Origin: Lithodes maja
Taxonomy: Eukaryota; Arthropoda; Malacostraca; Decapoda; Lithodidae
DNA: 64,000 nucleotides
Reading direction: 5' to 3'
Assembly: GCA_037953745.1 (NCBI GenBank)
Contig: JBAKBP010003076.1
Span: forward strand, 27,297 to 91,296
Part shown: positions 9,929 through 20,459 of the stretch, piece after piece
Layout of the letters: each line of letters starts with the position of its first letter
Position numbering within the stretch: position 1 is the stretch's first letter
Notes under the pieces: model-generated
What the model saw: the letters and a program-made list of their open reading frames with translations, nothing else
Database searches by the model: none
What the model was told of the DNA's origin: nothing
Program-made: the position numbers and the translations under genes

Positions 9929-11735
9929 TGTTACGACTGAGGTTTAAATATATCAGGGCTCTTATTCATTGGACTAGTAATGGCATAAATGCTACAACGG
10001 AAAGCGCTAGATCCAACCTCTGATGTATATTCCTAGTGAACAAAGAACACAAATACTCTCCAGAGTTCTATATGCAATAATAGGTTATCAAACTCTCAAT
10101 AAATGTGCTTCTACTCTAGGCTTAATGTTATGTGAAAACAGCCTATTACTACCTATAACCGAAGGTGCTTGGTTATGGTATGCAAAGTAAGGTGGTAAGA
10201 GAAGTTACAGCTTACGTTACTTTAATCAATAAATGTCAGGCACTCCTGCATGAAAGAAAGTGCACTAAAGTCCTTCAACACCAACAAGGAATCTTCTTTA
10301 AATGTTAGATTCTATCAAGATGCTCGAATCGGAAATGGAACCCAAAAAGGCAGGCAGCGGAACAATGCTCGTGCAGGCTATGCACACAAAAAGGCAGGAT
10401 ATATAATGCAGTCGGAGCCAAGAATATCCTAAACGCTACAACAATAATAATAATCGCCACGACAATGCAGTATTCCTATCAACAAAAAGAGCCTAAGTCG
10501 TTTGTGTCTCAATACATCAAACTAGGCTGCGAAATGCTTGTGTAATCATAAACGGGTATGCATATTAAGAGTAATTGGTTTAATATACTTAATGTCTACT
10601 ATGACTGATAAAGTCTAGCTAGAGTCAATGATACGAGATACTGGTGCGCATGGCATGCCGCATAACCTAGTGTAAATCTCAAGTCTGTGCATCAAATATT
10701 ACGTTATAGGGAAGGGTATCTCTCTTGAGAAACCTTAATACCGAAGTATTAAGCGTTCTCCTGGCATACCTCAAAGACAAGCAACCCGAGCCTAGAACAG
10801 TGCAGAATGGTATAGGCAAAAAGCCCTCATTCGTGCATGCTCTACTCTCAATGGCACACAGACTAGAATTTACCCAATCAACTCCAGTTCTCAGGTATGT
10901 TGTGCAGCTTTCAACTAAAGCCAGCACCCATCGGAAACAATACCTTATAGTATCAGACTCCTAGTCTAGCATTATCTAATCCAGCAGAACACTAATAATT
11001 ATAGGAAGTGGTACTGAACAATATGAATGCCAACCAATGCTTCGTAATCAACTTATCTTAACAACTAACATACATGGGTTATGTAAGACCTTAACGCACA
11101 ATACAACTGGCCAGCATGAAGCTGATTATGCAGAGTTAACCAGAAGGGGTATAATATTAATAAAAGGTGGTGAAAGATATGGAAAATGAGAGAGATAGGC
11201 AGAGGAAAAGGTTCTCAGGTGCACAGAGGGGCCCAGATATCAAAGGGATAAGAGGGATGCGTTCTAGAATCCAGATCTGAGGGAGAGAGTGGCAAGAAAG
11301 TTGTATATATACTAGCACTAGCTCGAACCGCGTAGGAAAAGCGGTAACAAGTTCTCTAGCCAATGCCAAAGAAGCTAGCCAAACATGACATCACCAAGCA
11401 TGGTAAAAAACTCCTCCAACCAATCCCCAGCCGTGACGTCATCGAGCCTGGCAAAAACACTGCGTGCCTCCCCGCACTCTGTTCTACTCTCTCTCTCTCT
11501 CTCTCAAATCTTATCATTACTACTTCATGATAAAACATATACTTTGCAATTAAATATATAAAGCCTTGACATGGGTGAAAACAAAGAGCCTTTCTGGACT
11601 GCCCATGACACGAGCTTTCATATGAAATAAAGCACACAATGATACATCAACTGTAGCCACATCCACTGCCCTGGCGATCCTAGCGAGTCACTGTAGGACA
11701 AGCCACGCGGTTCTAACGGAGTGGTTAACGTCACA
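9929..11735 (-). repeat. 3' LTR of E2
   Basis: Begins TGTTACGACTGAGG and ends GTTAACGTCACA on the plus strand. It aligns over its whole length with 17480-19281, with scattered substitutions, small indels and a different (CT)n length near 11489-11507. A C-rich tract, the complement of the polypurine tract, follows at 11736-11751. Confidence 0.93.
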
Positions 11736-12083
11736 CCCCCCCCAAGATTTTTCTCAGAGGCCCAAAGCTCAAAATAAAATCTGATGGTTAGAACCCATGC
11801 TATAACTCTACTTCCAATCACGCAACGGCAGTAAAATATCTGGCACAGTTCTTAACAAAACATTTTACAAAATTATAACCCTCCCCAACACAATAGGTTA
11901 AATCATATGTAGTTATGCTCCTCAAGAGCGAGCTTCTCTAGCCCAGCAATCTGAGAGGAGTGCAACTCAGAATTACTGCTATAACATACTGAAAAATTCA
12001 ACTATCAAAGAAAGAGTTTTTATTTGATTTTTATGTTTTTAATTTGTTTATTTCGGCTGCACTATAGGGGCAAGCCTAGTTTT

Positions 12084-12224
12084 TTTTCTTCTATACCAAA
12101 CGCTCAACTCCTGCTTTACGACCCAATACGCTGGGCTACAACCGCGAGCCAACAAGCACCAAGCGCAAAATACTATTCAAACTAAAGCAGGAGGCTACCC
12201 GTGTGTCAATCTACCCAGGATCAT
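12084..12224 (-). promoter_or_regulatory. Invariant 3' block with 11-bp stem in E2
   Basis: Identical to 506-646 of E1 over 141 bases. The stem arms are at 12108-12118 and 12183-12193. The neighbouring RNase H codons and the downstream UTR have diverged between the elements, so the block edges are abrupt. Confidence 0.6.
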
Positions 12225-12740
12225 CTACCCTCGAAAGACAATCTGCAATCACGTTGTCACAACCGGCAATATGGCATATGTCCAGGTTATATTCCTGTAA
12301 CATTAGCGACCACCTGGTCAGCCTCATATTCCGATTGTGAAACTGGTTCAAGAACTTGAGAGGGTGATGATCTGTGTAAATACAACGACTGGATCATAGG
12401 CTGGAACATAGACCTCGAAATGCCTCAGTGCAAGTACAATTGCCAGCAGCTCCTTCTCGACAACAGAGTAGTTCTTTTGGGCTGAATTGAACTTCTTCGA
12501 GTAGAAACTAACAGGATGTTCCAGCCCATCATCGTCCCTTTGCATAAGGACGGCACCAGCCCCCACACCACTAGCATCCGTTGTTAGTTGGAAAGGTAGG
12601 CTAAAGTCAGGGGCCCTGAGAATCGGGTGAGTGCACAACAGGTGTTTTACTACTCTAAACGCCTTCTCACACTCAGGCGCCCATTTGAATTTCTTATCCT
12701 TCGCTAAAAGATCTGTCAGAGGTGCTAGAGCATGGTAGAG
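12211..12740 (-). pseudogene. E2 RNase H region, frameshifted
   Basis: The open part at 12348-12638 carries the gypsy RNase H start (LTTDASGVGAGAVL) and SVVEKELLAIVLALRHFEVY. A shift near 12385 separates it from the C-terminal segment (VTDHHPL-like and DNV-AD blocks) that ends at the stop at 12211-12213. A second shift near 12740 separates it from RT. RNase H would degrade the RNA strand of the cDNA hybrid. Confidence 0.8.
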
Positions 12741-13794
12741 TACCCCTTAATGAAGCGTCTGTAGTATCCGATCATGCCTAAGAACCTCATGATCTGCTTC
12801 TTGGTGGCCGGCCGGGGAAAGTGATCAATCGCAGCTATCTTGTTCTGTGGGGGGCACACCTGACCCAACCCCACCATGAACCCAAGATACTGCACGGACG
12901 CCCGCACGAAATCACACTTTGCCAGGTTGACCACCAAGCCAGCCTCACTAAGCCTCTTGAACAGGAGTTCTACGTGCTCACAATGACTCTTAAAGCTGTT
13001 GTCATAGATAATAACATCGTCGAGGTATACTGTGCAATTAGGAATGTCTGCCGTTAAATCATTCATCAAACTCTGAAAGGTAGCGGGTGCGTTCTTTAGG
13101 CCATAAGGCATCACGTTACAGCGGTAGGTAGTACCATCCACCACAAAACCACATACCTCTTTCGCTCGTTCGGACAAGGGCACCTGCCAGTATCCCTTAA
13201 CAAGTCCACCTTGGATAGGTACTTTGCATTGCCTATCTTGTCCACACAGTCGTCGACCCGAGGAAGAGGGTATGGGTTGGTGGGCGGCAAACCGTTTAAC
13301 CGTCTGTAGTCTACGCAGAATCGCACCTTACCATCCGGTTTTGGTTGCAGCGTGACGGGAGATGTCCACTTCACCACCCCCTTCTCAATCAGCCCCCTTG
13401 TTAACATATACTCCAACTCCGCCCGGAGGGCCGGCAGTTTAATAGGGGGCACCCTATAGGGAACTGACTTGAAAGGGGGGTGGTCTCCTATGTCCACGTC
13501 GTGCACCTCTAGGGTAGTGAAGCCTGGGTGCTCCGCGAAAACAGAGGGGTATGAACCGAACAGGCGCTCCACAGCCACACGCTGATGCTCAGGTAAGTGT
13601 TGCAACGCTTCCTGAGCCGCCTGGTTCGTGTTCCCCGCCCACTGGTTCGCAGAGACATGATGATCCCAGTTATCCTCCACCTGAGCTTGACTGTCCCGTT
13701 CTCCTTCTCCACCTTGACTGCTAAACGTCATCACAGGCACAGTGAGAGGCTCAGGGGGGTGCCTAACATACTCCTTCATGAGATTACGTGACAT
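12725..13794 (-). pseudogene. E2 reverse transcriptase, frameshifted
   Basis: The segment 13111-13794 holds the RT N-terminal part (PYRVPPIKLPALRAELEYML, SPVTLQPKPDGKVRFCVDYR, LPRVDDCVDKIG) up to motif A (KVDL). A shift near 13196 moves the rest to another frame at 12725-13183: MPLSERAKEVCGFVVDG, LKNAPATFQSLMN, then the catalytic YLDD box and the thumb (LGMIGYYRRFI). The catalytic residues are present; only the frame is broken. The start joins the integrase tail through another shift near 13780-13800. Confidence 0.88.
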
Positions 13795-14894
13795 AACTGA
13801 TTGCGCTTCCGTCTGTCTGGAGTGGCTACCAAGTAATCCAGGTCCGATAGCTTCTCAACCACCCTATAAGGACCAGTGTACTTTGCGGATAAGGGGTGAC
13901 CTACAAGGGGCAGTAGAATCAACACCTCCTGACCCACGTGAAACTCCCTGAGTTTAACCTTGAGGTCGTACCTGTCCTTCATAAGGGCCTGAGAGCTAGT
14001 CAAATTACGGCCAGCCAACTCAAGACTGCGCAACATCCGTTCTCGACTGTCGAGGACATACTTGAGCATAGAACAAGGTTTTTCTGCACCCTCCCATATT
14101 TCTTTAACCATATGGAGAGGCCCTCTGACACGGTGTCCAAAGACGAGCTCATTAGGGCTGAATCCCAAACTTTCCCCATGTACCTCCCGTGCAGCAAATA
14201 AAACATATGGCAGGCCAAGATCCCAATCTTTCCCATTCTCAAAGCAATAACAACGAAGCATAGATTTTAAGGTTGAGTGCCATCGCTCTAACACACCCTG
14301 GCTCTCCGGATGATACGCAGATGACACAACCGTAACAATCCCATGCTGCTGCATTGTTTGAACAAAGAAGTTAGAAGTGAAGTTGGATCCTTGTTCTGAC
14401 TGAATCTCCTGCGGGTAACCATACCGCGAAAAATACACTAGCAAGTTTCGGACCACCGTCTTCGCTGACCCATTTCTCATAGGGTACACGTCAGGGTACG
14501 TTGTTGCTACATCCATGATGGTCAGGAGAAACTTGTTTCCGGCACTTGTAGGGGGAAGGGAGCCAACCATATCAACTATAACCTTACTAAAGGGAGGCCC
14601 ACTGACAGGAATGGGGTGTAACGGCGCCTTAGGAATGCTCTGATTTGGTTTGCCAACCTTCTGACACACATCACACATTGCCACCCATGACACAACTTGT
14701 GCTCTCAGACCAGGCCACCAAAATAATTTCCCCAAGGCTGCAACCGTCTTACGGACACCCAGATGTCCCGCCAGTGGTACATCATGAGCCAACCTAAGTA
14801 AGCTTTCCCTGCAAACCCTTGGCATGACCAGCTGGTCTACCTCTCCTGACCCCCCCTCCCAATTCCTCTGCGGATCTTGGAATCGCTGGTACAA
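13776..14894 (-). CDS. E2 integrase domain ORF
   Basis: A 372-codon open segment covering most of integrase. The zinc-binding part has H..H (HDVPLAGHLG) and CDVCQ at about residues 37-78. In the catalytic core the first Asp is in KVIVDMVGSLPP, the second position reads SEQGSNFTS where gypsy integrases normally have SDQG, and the Glu is in HPESQGVLERWHSTLK. The C-terminal GPYRVVEK block matches a GPY/F module. It lies between protease and RT. The N-terminus (FIDGILYQRF) continues from the protease frame across an A8/T8 run at 14909-14916. The Asp-to-Glu change probably impairs strand transfer. Confidence 0.88.
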   Translation of the reverse strand: MYQRFQDPQRNWEGGSGEVDQLVMPRVCRESLLRLAHDVPLAGHLGVRKTVAALGKLFWWPGLRAQVVSWVAMCDVCQKVGKPNQSIPKAPLHPIPVSGPPFSKVIVDMVGSLPPTSAGNKFLLTIMDVATTYPDVYPMRNGSAKTVVRNLLVYFSRYGYPQEIQSEQGSNFTSNFFVQTMQQHGIVTVVSSAYHPESQGVLERWHSTLKSMLRCYCFENGKDWDLGLPYVLFAAREVHGESLGFSPNELVFGHRVRGPLHMVKEIWEGAEKPCSMLKYVLDSRERMLRSLELAGRNLTSSQALMKDRYDLKVKLREFHVGQEVLILLPLVGHPLSAKYTGPYRVVEKLSDLDYLVATPDRRKRNQLCHVIS

Positions 14895-14902
14895 TATGCC
14901 AT

Positions 14903-16225
14903 CTATGAAAAAAAATCTCCCGACTGTGCATCACTGTCCTCCTCCAACTCGACAGCACCGGTACCACATTCAAGAACCTCCGGGTCTTCTAATTGCAATT
15001 TACGAATGTCCGAAGGAGCAAGCTTATCTAAGTGTTTGCGAAACAACTCATGCCCTCCTCCTACACTGAATTTAGCCTCCCGTTGCTCTCTCTCTGTGTA
15101 TCGTTGCTGTCCCTTCGTCTTTTTAAGCCCATCCTCTGCCTTCTTACTAACAGTTAATGGGTCTTCTCCAGACTCGAAAATTGATCCTAATAATGAGTCC
15201 CCGAGAATGTCCGTTGATACTAAACTCTCAACCGCATCAACTTTCAACCCCTTCTCGGTACCTTTCCTCCGCTTGTCTAAAGATTGTTGACCAGAATGTG
15301 ACTCCCTGGATGCAAGAGATCTGGTGACAACACACGCCATAGGTTGCACCTGACACTTCTCAACCCACTCCTGCTCCTCCCTACTCACGTCGATTGGCTT
15401 CTCGGCAACGACTAAGGGAGGAGCCTCAGAAGTAGGCCCCGCAAAGTCGTTGCCGAGAAGGAGGTCGACGCCCCCAACAGGTAACTTCTCCACAATTCCT
15501 ACATCCAGGTCACGAGTCACACCATCAACTTCTATCTTCATTCTTACAAGCGGGTATGACCTTGTTGCATTAACCCCCTGAACCACAACCACCTGCGCCG
15601 TATTTACAGGTTTACCAGTGAAATTCCTCAACAATGTTTGCGATGCCCCAGTGTCCCGCAAAATTCTCACCTCATGTCTTCTACCCCCCCACTCCACACA
15701 ACCGAGTCCCCTGTGGTCACTAAAGGCATCACGGACAGGGAATAAGCCTTCCGGATCCTTCTGCACTGGCAGTGTATTTACCTCGGAAGAATTGCCTCTA
15801 ACAAACTCCGATGTCCTCTTGAACACTCCAATGCCGTGAGCAAAAGACACGGCTGCCGGAGGAGGTCGACTAGGGCACTCATTTGCTTTATGACCCTCCT
15901 TGTGGCACTTAAAACACATAAATTTCGGTTTCGGCTTATACTGTGATGTAAAAGGCCCCTGACTTTTCTTATACGGTGTGGTGTTAGGTTTGGATTCAGT
16001 TTTAGTTTCATTGCTCTTTTGTTTAAATGTGTCGTTGCTACGGGGAGGGGGAGGATAACGGTCCTTTGCACTTGCATCGTACTTCTGTGAGGACCCGCAA
16101 CCCCGAATCAACGACAGCCGTAGATCAGCCATTTCTGCTGCTTCTACTAGAGTTCTTGGTTTTTTCTCCTTTAATTTCAAAGTTAGATCACCGCCCGTGC
16201 TCTTAAAGAACTGCTCCAACATCAT
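14903..16225 (-). CDS. E2 Gag C-terminal part, zinc knuckle and protease
   Basis: A 440-codon open segment that continues Gag after a frame shift near 16255. It starts in the Gag core (LLEQFFKSTGGDLTLKLKEK is E1-like), then has a lysine-rich linker, a CCHC knuckle (CFKCHKEGHKANEC, about residue 112) and a retropepsin domain with DTGASQTL near residue 191 and VDLLLGNDFAGP near 249. A charged linker (QLEDPEVLECG) leads to integrase. Homologous residues in E1 sit in one continuous frame, so the break is a lesion here. Confidence 0.87.
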   Translation of the reverse strand: MMLEQFFKSTGGDLTLKLKEKKPRTLVEAAEMADLRLSLIRGCGSSQKYDASAKDRYPPPPRSNDTFKQKSNETKTESKPNTTPYKKSQGPFTSQYKPKPKFMCFKCHKEGHKANECPSRPPPAAVSFAHGIGVFKRTSEFVRGNSSEVNTLPVQKDPEGLFPVRDAFSDHRGLGCVEWGGRRHEVRILRDTGASQTLLRNFTGKPVNTAQVVVVQGVNATRSYPLVRMKIEVDGVTRDLDVGIVEKLPVGGVDLLLGNDFAGPTSEAPPLVVAEKPIDVSREEQEWVEKCQVQPMACVVTRSLASRESHSGQQSLDKRRKGTEKGLKVDAVESLVSTDILGDSLLGSIFESGEDPLTVSKKAEDGLKKTKGQQRYTEREQREAKFSVGGGHELFRKHLDKLAPSDIRKLQLEDPEVLECGTGAVELEEDSDAQSGDFFS

Positions 16226-16251
16226 TAACTGCTTAACTCCATCAAATGTTA

Positions 16252-17289
16252 TTACCTTCTCAGATCGGAGCCAGTCTCCATAGCATCGGACAAGTCCCGG
16301 GCGAGTTCCAAAAAGGTGCTATCTCTTCCCTTAGTTACACCCCGGAACTTCAAACGGTACGTTTCTGGTTGCAGTTCGTAAGCCCTCAGGACAGCCTCCT
16401 TGAGATCCTCATACACAATACATGACTCCAAAGGTAACGCATCGTAGGCTTTAAGACCCTTGCCTATTAATCTAGAGGATACAAGTGCTGCCCATTTATT
16501 CTCTGGCCACTGGTGTTCCTGGCACTTCTTCTCAAAGCGTGCGAAAAATTCTGTTACCCCACTCTCATCAAACACCGGAACCAGTTTCAATAAGTGCGAG
16601 AGAGATTGATCATGAGCACGGTTACCAGCCCCAAGTCGCTGTCCCGTTGTCTCTACTCGCGACTTCTCTACGTCCATGTTGGCACAGTACCTAGTCGACT
16701 CTAAATCAGCTTGGATTTTTGCTAGCTCTGTTTGCTGCTGAAGCTCACATACCCTTATAGCCTTTCTCTCTTCGATCTTAGCTAATTCGAGCTGATACAA
16801 TAATTCTGGAGTTAACCCTTGAGGAGGTGAAGGTGCTACAATGTTAGAAATTACCGGTGGTCCCCCCAGGGGCAACCCCCGCTGCCAGTCACCACCCAAC
16901 TGTGGACGCGTACTCGGGGTCGGCAAACTACTGGGATGGCTGGGAGTCGAGTGTAGGGGAAGCATGGCCGAAGGGCTCTGAGCACTCAACCCATCTCGCT
17001 CACCAGTCACCCTGCCCAGTACACACGTTATCAAGTTATCCCTGGTCATGCTGCTAGTACCCGCATGACCGATAGCTATGGCCAGGCATTGAAGACCGTA
17101 CCGATCCATACCCTCCAACCGCTCGGCAGTAACAGGCCATTGCAAAAATATCCTAGCATCCTCCTCACAGTTCACCTGATTAACCCTTTCATCATGCTGC
17201 TGTTCCTCAGTTTCGGCATTACGTACTGTGTCCCAATTCTCCTCTGATCCGGTATAAGACATGATGCTCACAAAAATTTCCCACCTCAA
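16252..17289 (-). CDS. E2 Gag N-terminal part
   Basis: 345 codons. The real start is probably MSYTGSEENW at about 17262, homologous to the E1 start. Visible: an N-terminal helical region (DRYGLQCLAIAIG), a proline-rich segment, a coiled coil (ELQQQTELAKIQADLE), and the Gag core (LLKLVPVFDESGVTEFFARF, KWAALVSSRLIGKGLKAYDA). The core strongly resembles E1 Gag and forms the particle shell. A frame shift just before 16252 truncates the ORF. Confidence 0.87.
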   Translation of the reverse strand: MRWEIFVSIMSYTGSEENWDTVRNAETEEQQHDERVNQVNCEEDARIFLQWPVTAERLEGMDRYGLQCLAIAIGHAGTSSMTRDNLITCVLGRVTGERDGLSAQSPSAMLPLHSTPSHPSSLPTPSTRPQLGGDWQRGLPLGGPPVISNIVAPSPPQGLTPELLYQLELAKIEERKAIRVCELQQQTELAKIQADLESTRYCANMDVEKSRVETTGQRLGAGNRAHDQSLSHLLKLVPVFDESGVTEFFARFEKKCQEHQWPENKWAALVSSRLIGKGLKAYDALPLESCIVYEDLKEAVLRAYELQPETYRLKFRGVTKGRDSTFLELARDLSDAMETGSDLRR

Positions 17290-17459
17290 TATTCAGAAAA
17301 GAAGCACCCCAAACTCTTATACCTCCATATACACACACAAATTCTCGGAAATACTCAAGGGCTATACTATGTTGCAAAAAAAAATTATTCTTACTGATCC
17401 CCGCAAAATATTCCCCAAAACAACAAATGTTCCCTGCTAATAAATATAGGTTCACCAAA

Positions 17460-17479
17460 TCCTAGGTAAGGTCGCCATT
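17460..17479 (-). promoter_or_regulatory. E2 primer-binding site
   Basis: The minus strand reads GTAACA (LTR end), AA, then TGGCGACCTTACC. The core TGGCGACCTT is shared with E1. The tRNA identity was not tested. Confidence 0.6.
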
Positions 17480-19281
17480 TGTTACGACTGAGGTTTAAAT
17501 ATATCAGGGCTCTTATTCATTGGACTAGTAATGGCATAAATGCTACAACGGAAAGCGCTAGATCCAACCTCTGATGTATATTCCCAGTGAACAAAGAACA
17601 CAAATACTCTCCAGACTTCTATATGCAATAATAGGTTATCAAACTCTCAATAAATGTGTGTCTACTCTAGGCTTAATGTTATGTGAAAACAGCCTATTAC
17701 TACCTATAACCGAAGGTGCTTGGTTATGGTATGCAAAGTAAGGTGGTAAGAGAAGTTACAGCTTACGTTACTTTAATCAATAAATGTCAGGCACTCCTGC
17801 ATGAAAGAAAGTGCACTAAAGTCCTTCAACACCAACAAGGAATCTTCTTTAAATGTTAGATGCTATCAAGATGCTCGAATCGGAAATGGAACCCAAAAAA
17901 GGCAGGCAGCGGAACAATGCTCGTGCAGGCTATGCACACAAAAAGGCAGGATATATAATGCAGTCGGAGCCAAGAATATCCAAAACGCTACAATAATAAT
18001 AATAATCGCCACGACAATGCAGTATTCCTATCAACAAAAAGAGCCTAAGTCGTTTGTGTCTCAATACATCAAACTAGGCTGCGAAATGCTTGTGTAATCA
18101 TAAACGGGTAAGCATAATAAGAGTAATTGGTTTAATATACTTAATGTCTACTATGACTGATAAAGTCTAGCTAGAGTCAATGATACGAGATACTGGTGCG
18201 CATGGCATGCCGCATAGCCTAGTGTAAATCTCAAGTCTGTGCATCAAATATTAGGTTATAGGGAAGGGTAGCTCTCTTGAGAAACCTTAATACCGAAGTA
18301 TTAAGCGTTCTCCTGGCGTACCTCAAAGACAAGCAACCGAGCCTAGAACAGTGCAGAATGGTATAGGCAAAAAGCCCTCATTCGTGCATGCTCTACTCTC
18401 AATGGCACACAGACTAGAATTTACCCAATCAACTTCAGGTATGTCATGCAGCTTTTAACTAAAGCCAGCACCCATCGGAAACAATACCTTATAGTATCAG
18501 ACTCCTAGTCTAGCATTATCTAATCCAGCAGAACACTAATAATTATAGGAAGCGGTACTGAACAATATGAATGCCAACCAATGCTTCGTGATCAACTTAT
18601 CTTAACAACTAACATACATGGGTTATGTAAGACCTTAACGCACAATACAACTGACCAGCATTAAGCTGATTATGCAGAGTTAACCAGAGGGGGTATAATA
18701 TTAATAAAAGGTGGTGAAAGATATGGAAAATGAGAGAGATAGGCAGAGGAAAAGGTTCTCAGGTGCACAGAGGGGGACAGATATCAAAGGGATAAGAGGG
18801 ATGCGTTCTAGAAACCAGATCTGAGGGAGAGAGTGGCAAGAAAGTTGTATATATACGAGCACTAGCTCGAACCACGTAGGAAAAGCGGTAACAAGTCCTC
18901 TAGCCAATGCCAAAGAAGCTAGCCAAACATGACGTCACCAAGCATGGTAAAAAACTCCTTCAACCAATCCCCAGCCGTGACGTCATCGAGCCTGGCAAAA
19001 ACACTGCGCGCCTCCCCGCACTCTGTTCTACTCTCTCTCTCTCTCTCTCTCAAATCTTATCATTACTACTTCATGATAAAACATATACTTTGCAATTAAA
19101 TATATAAAGCCTTGACATGGGTGAAAACAAAGAGCCTTTCTGGACTGCCCATGACACGAGCTTTCATATGAAATAAAGCACACAATGATACATCAACTGT
19201 AGCCACATCCACTGCCCTGGCGATCCTAGCGAGTCACTGTAGGACAAGCCATGCGGTTCTAACGGAGTTGTTAACGTCACA
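17480..19281 (-). repeat. 5' LTR of E2
   Basis: Pairs with 9929-11735. It contains a (CT)n run at 19029-19052 that differs in length from the other LTR. Its right end abuts the CCCT target-site duplication. Confidence 0.93.
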
Positions 19282-19312
19282 CCCTCAATCTGTCTTTCCC
19301 TCATCCTGTGAC
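19282..19312 (+). pseudogene. LINE family B copy 1, middle fragment
   Basis: Encodes an SVFPSSCDL-like stretch that continues the C-terminus interrupted by E2. It corresponds to SVFPSSYDLN in the intact family B ORF. It is cut on the right by a MITE inserted at the TTAA within the DL codons. Confidence 0.75.
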
Positions 19313-19316
19313 TTAA

Positions 19317-19801
19317 AACCCCAGCCGCAGGGCCCGTCATATGTAGGGCGAGAGAACCATGGCCACCCCTACGGGGCCCCGACATATATCGGGCGGGAGC
19401 GGGATTTTGAGCACATTATCGGCTCTGAGAGAGAGTCCACGCGTTGGGAGGACGGTAGACGGGCTCTGACTGCTCGGCACAGACCGAGTGCCTAGACTGA
19501 TGTAACCTCTGCACCATTCCACACCCCCGGCCTCACGAGGCCAAGAAAAAACTTGGGAATTTACCGTATTTTAGGGTTTTTGCCCTCGTGTTGCGTGATT
19601 GTTGCAAGAGAACCCGTAGTCGTACAAGGATGATTTAAGTGTCATTGGAAAGCTCTATTGTCGCCCTTTCACGGATACATAATTGTATTACGCTGTAGCT
19701 CTTCTTTATGCATGAAAAAGAGCATGGAATGAAATTCGTTTATGGTAAATATGCCCGCCTGCCTGATAGTAGAAGCTACAAACATCCCCGTTTGACAGGG
19801 G
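19317..19801. mobile_element. TTAA-flanked MITE
   Basis: A 485-bp non-coding element between TTAA duplications (19313-19316, 19802-19805), inserted in LINE B, which reads through on both sides (CDL, then CFKF-like codons). Internal sequence (CGTATTTTAGGG, TCATTGGAAAGCTC, GGATACATAATTGTATTAC, GCATGAAAAAGAGCA) matches the MITE at 22146-22667. TTAA targeting suggests mobilisation by a piggyBac-type transposase. Confidence 0.75.
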
Positions 19802-19805
19802 TTAA

Positions 19806-19870
19806 AGTGCTTCAAGTTCCGAGTGTCCAGACATTTTTATTCTAACTTACTAAATGTTGGGTCTCTATAG
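19806..19870 (+). pseudogene. LINE family B copy 1, 3' fragment
   Basis: Continues the LINE B C-terminus after the MITE (TGCTTCAAG... GTGTCCAGACATTT corresponds to CFKLCVSRHL). The end is fuzzy. Confidence 0.6.
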
Positions 19871-20459
19871 CTCTTTCAACTGTGCATGTCTCCTTCATTT
19901 ACATAGAAGAAAAATAAAATTAAAATACATTATTAAAACAGCGCATATTACATTGTGCAGTTGCACACTGCTTGTTGTATCACATCATAATGTAACTAGT
20001 GTTTGACGGCACAAGAACGGAATACATATAAACACAATATAAGTAAAGAAATAATAGAGTAGCTGTGCTTAGGAACGAATATTACAGCAACTCCGGGCAC
20101 AAATGGTTTTGTATAAAATATCATATTACAATATAGCGGCCACTCTACTGTACCTAGCAACAATTGTACATGTTCACAGTTGGTCTAAATTTTGCTTTGT
20201 TTCTCTTCCAGGTTCCCGTGATAAAAGCTCCATGGTTGGTAGAACTAGGTTATTGAACACAGAACATGAATGTCCGATACCACACAAGAAATTTTTCCCT
20301 TAACTTAATAGGTTCTGAAGTAAGTTTGTTGACACCTAAGTTTGTTTTACTCTTTAGTATAGTTACCGATAGCAGCACAACATATGCGAATAAACGTTGA
20401 CCCTCGATAATTGCTGATAACAGTCATTGTTTAACACTCCGTCTCTCTCTCTCTCTCGG

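Larger units (their letters stand above)
9929..19281 (-). mobile_element. Complete gypsy-type LTR element E2, Gmr1-like gene order
   Basis: Two 1.8-kb LTRs (9929-11735 and 17480-19281) enclose gag-protease-integrase-RT-RNase H on the minus strand. The 4-bp target-site duplication CCCT lies at 9925-9928 and 19282-19285. The host LINE B reads across the insertion: LWNSLP-like coding on the left, SVFPSSCDL on the right. Integrase lies upstream of RT, the reverse of the usual Ty3/gypsy order; this layout is known from Gmr1-type elements. The LTRs differ at only a few percent of positions by eye, yet the coding region has several frame breaks. Confidence 0.93.
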
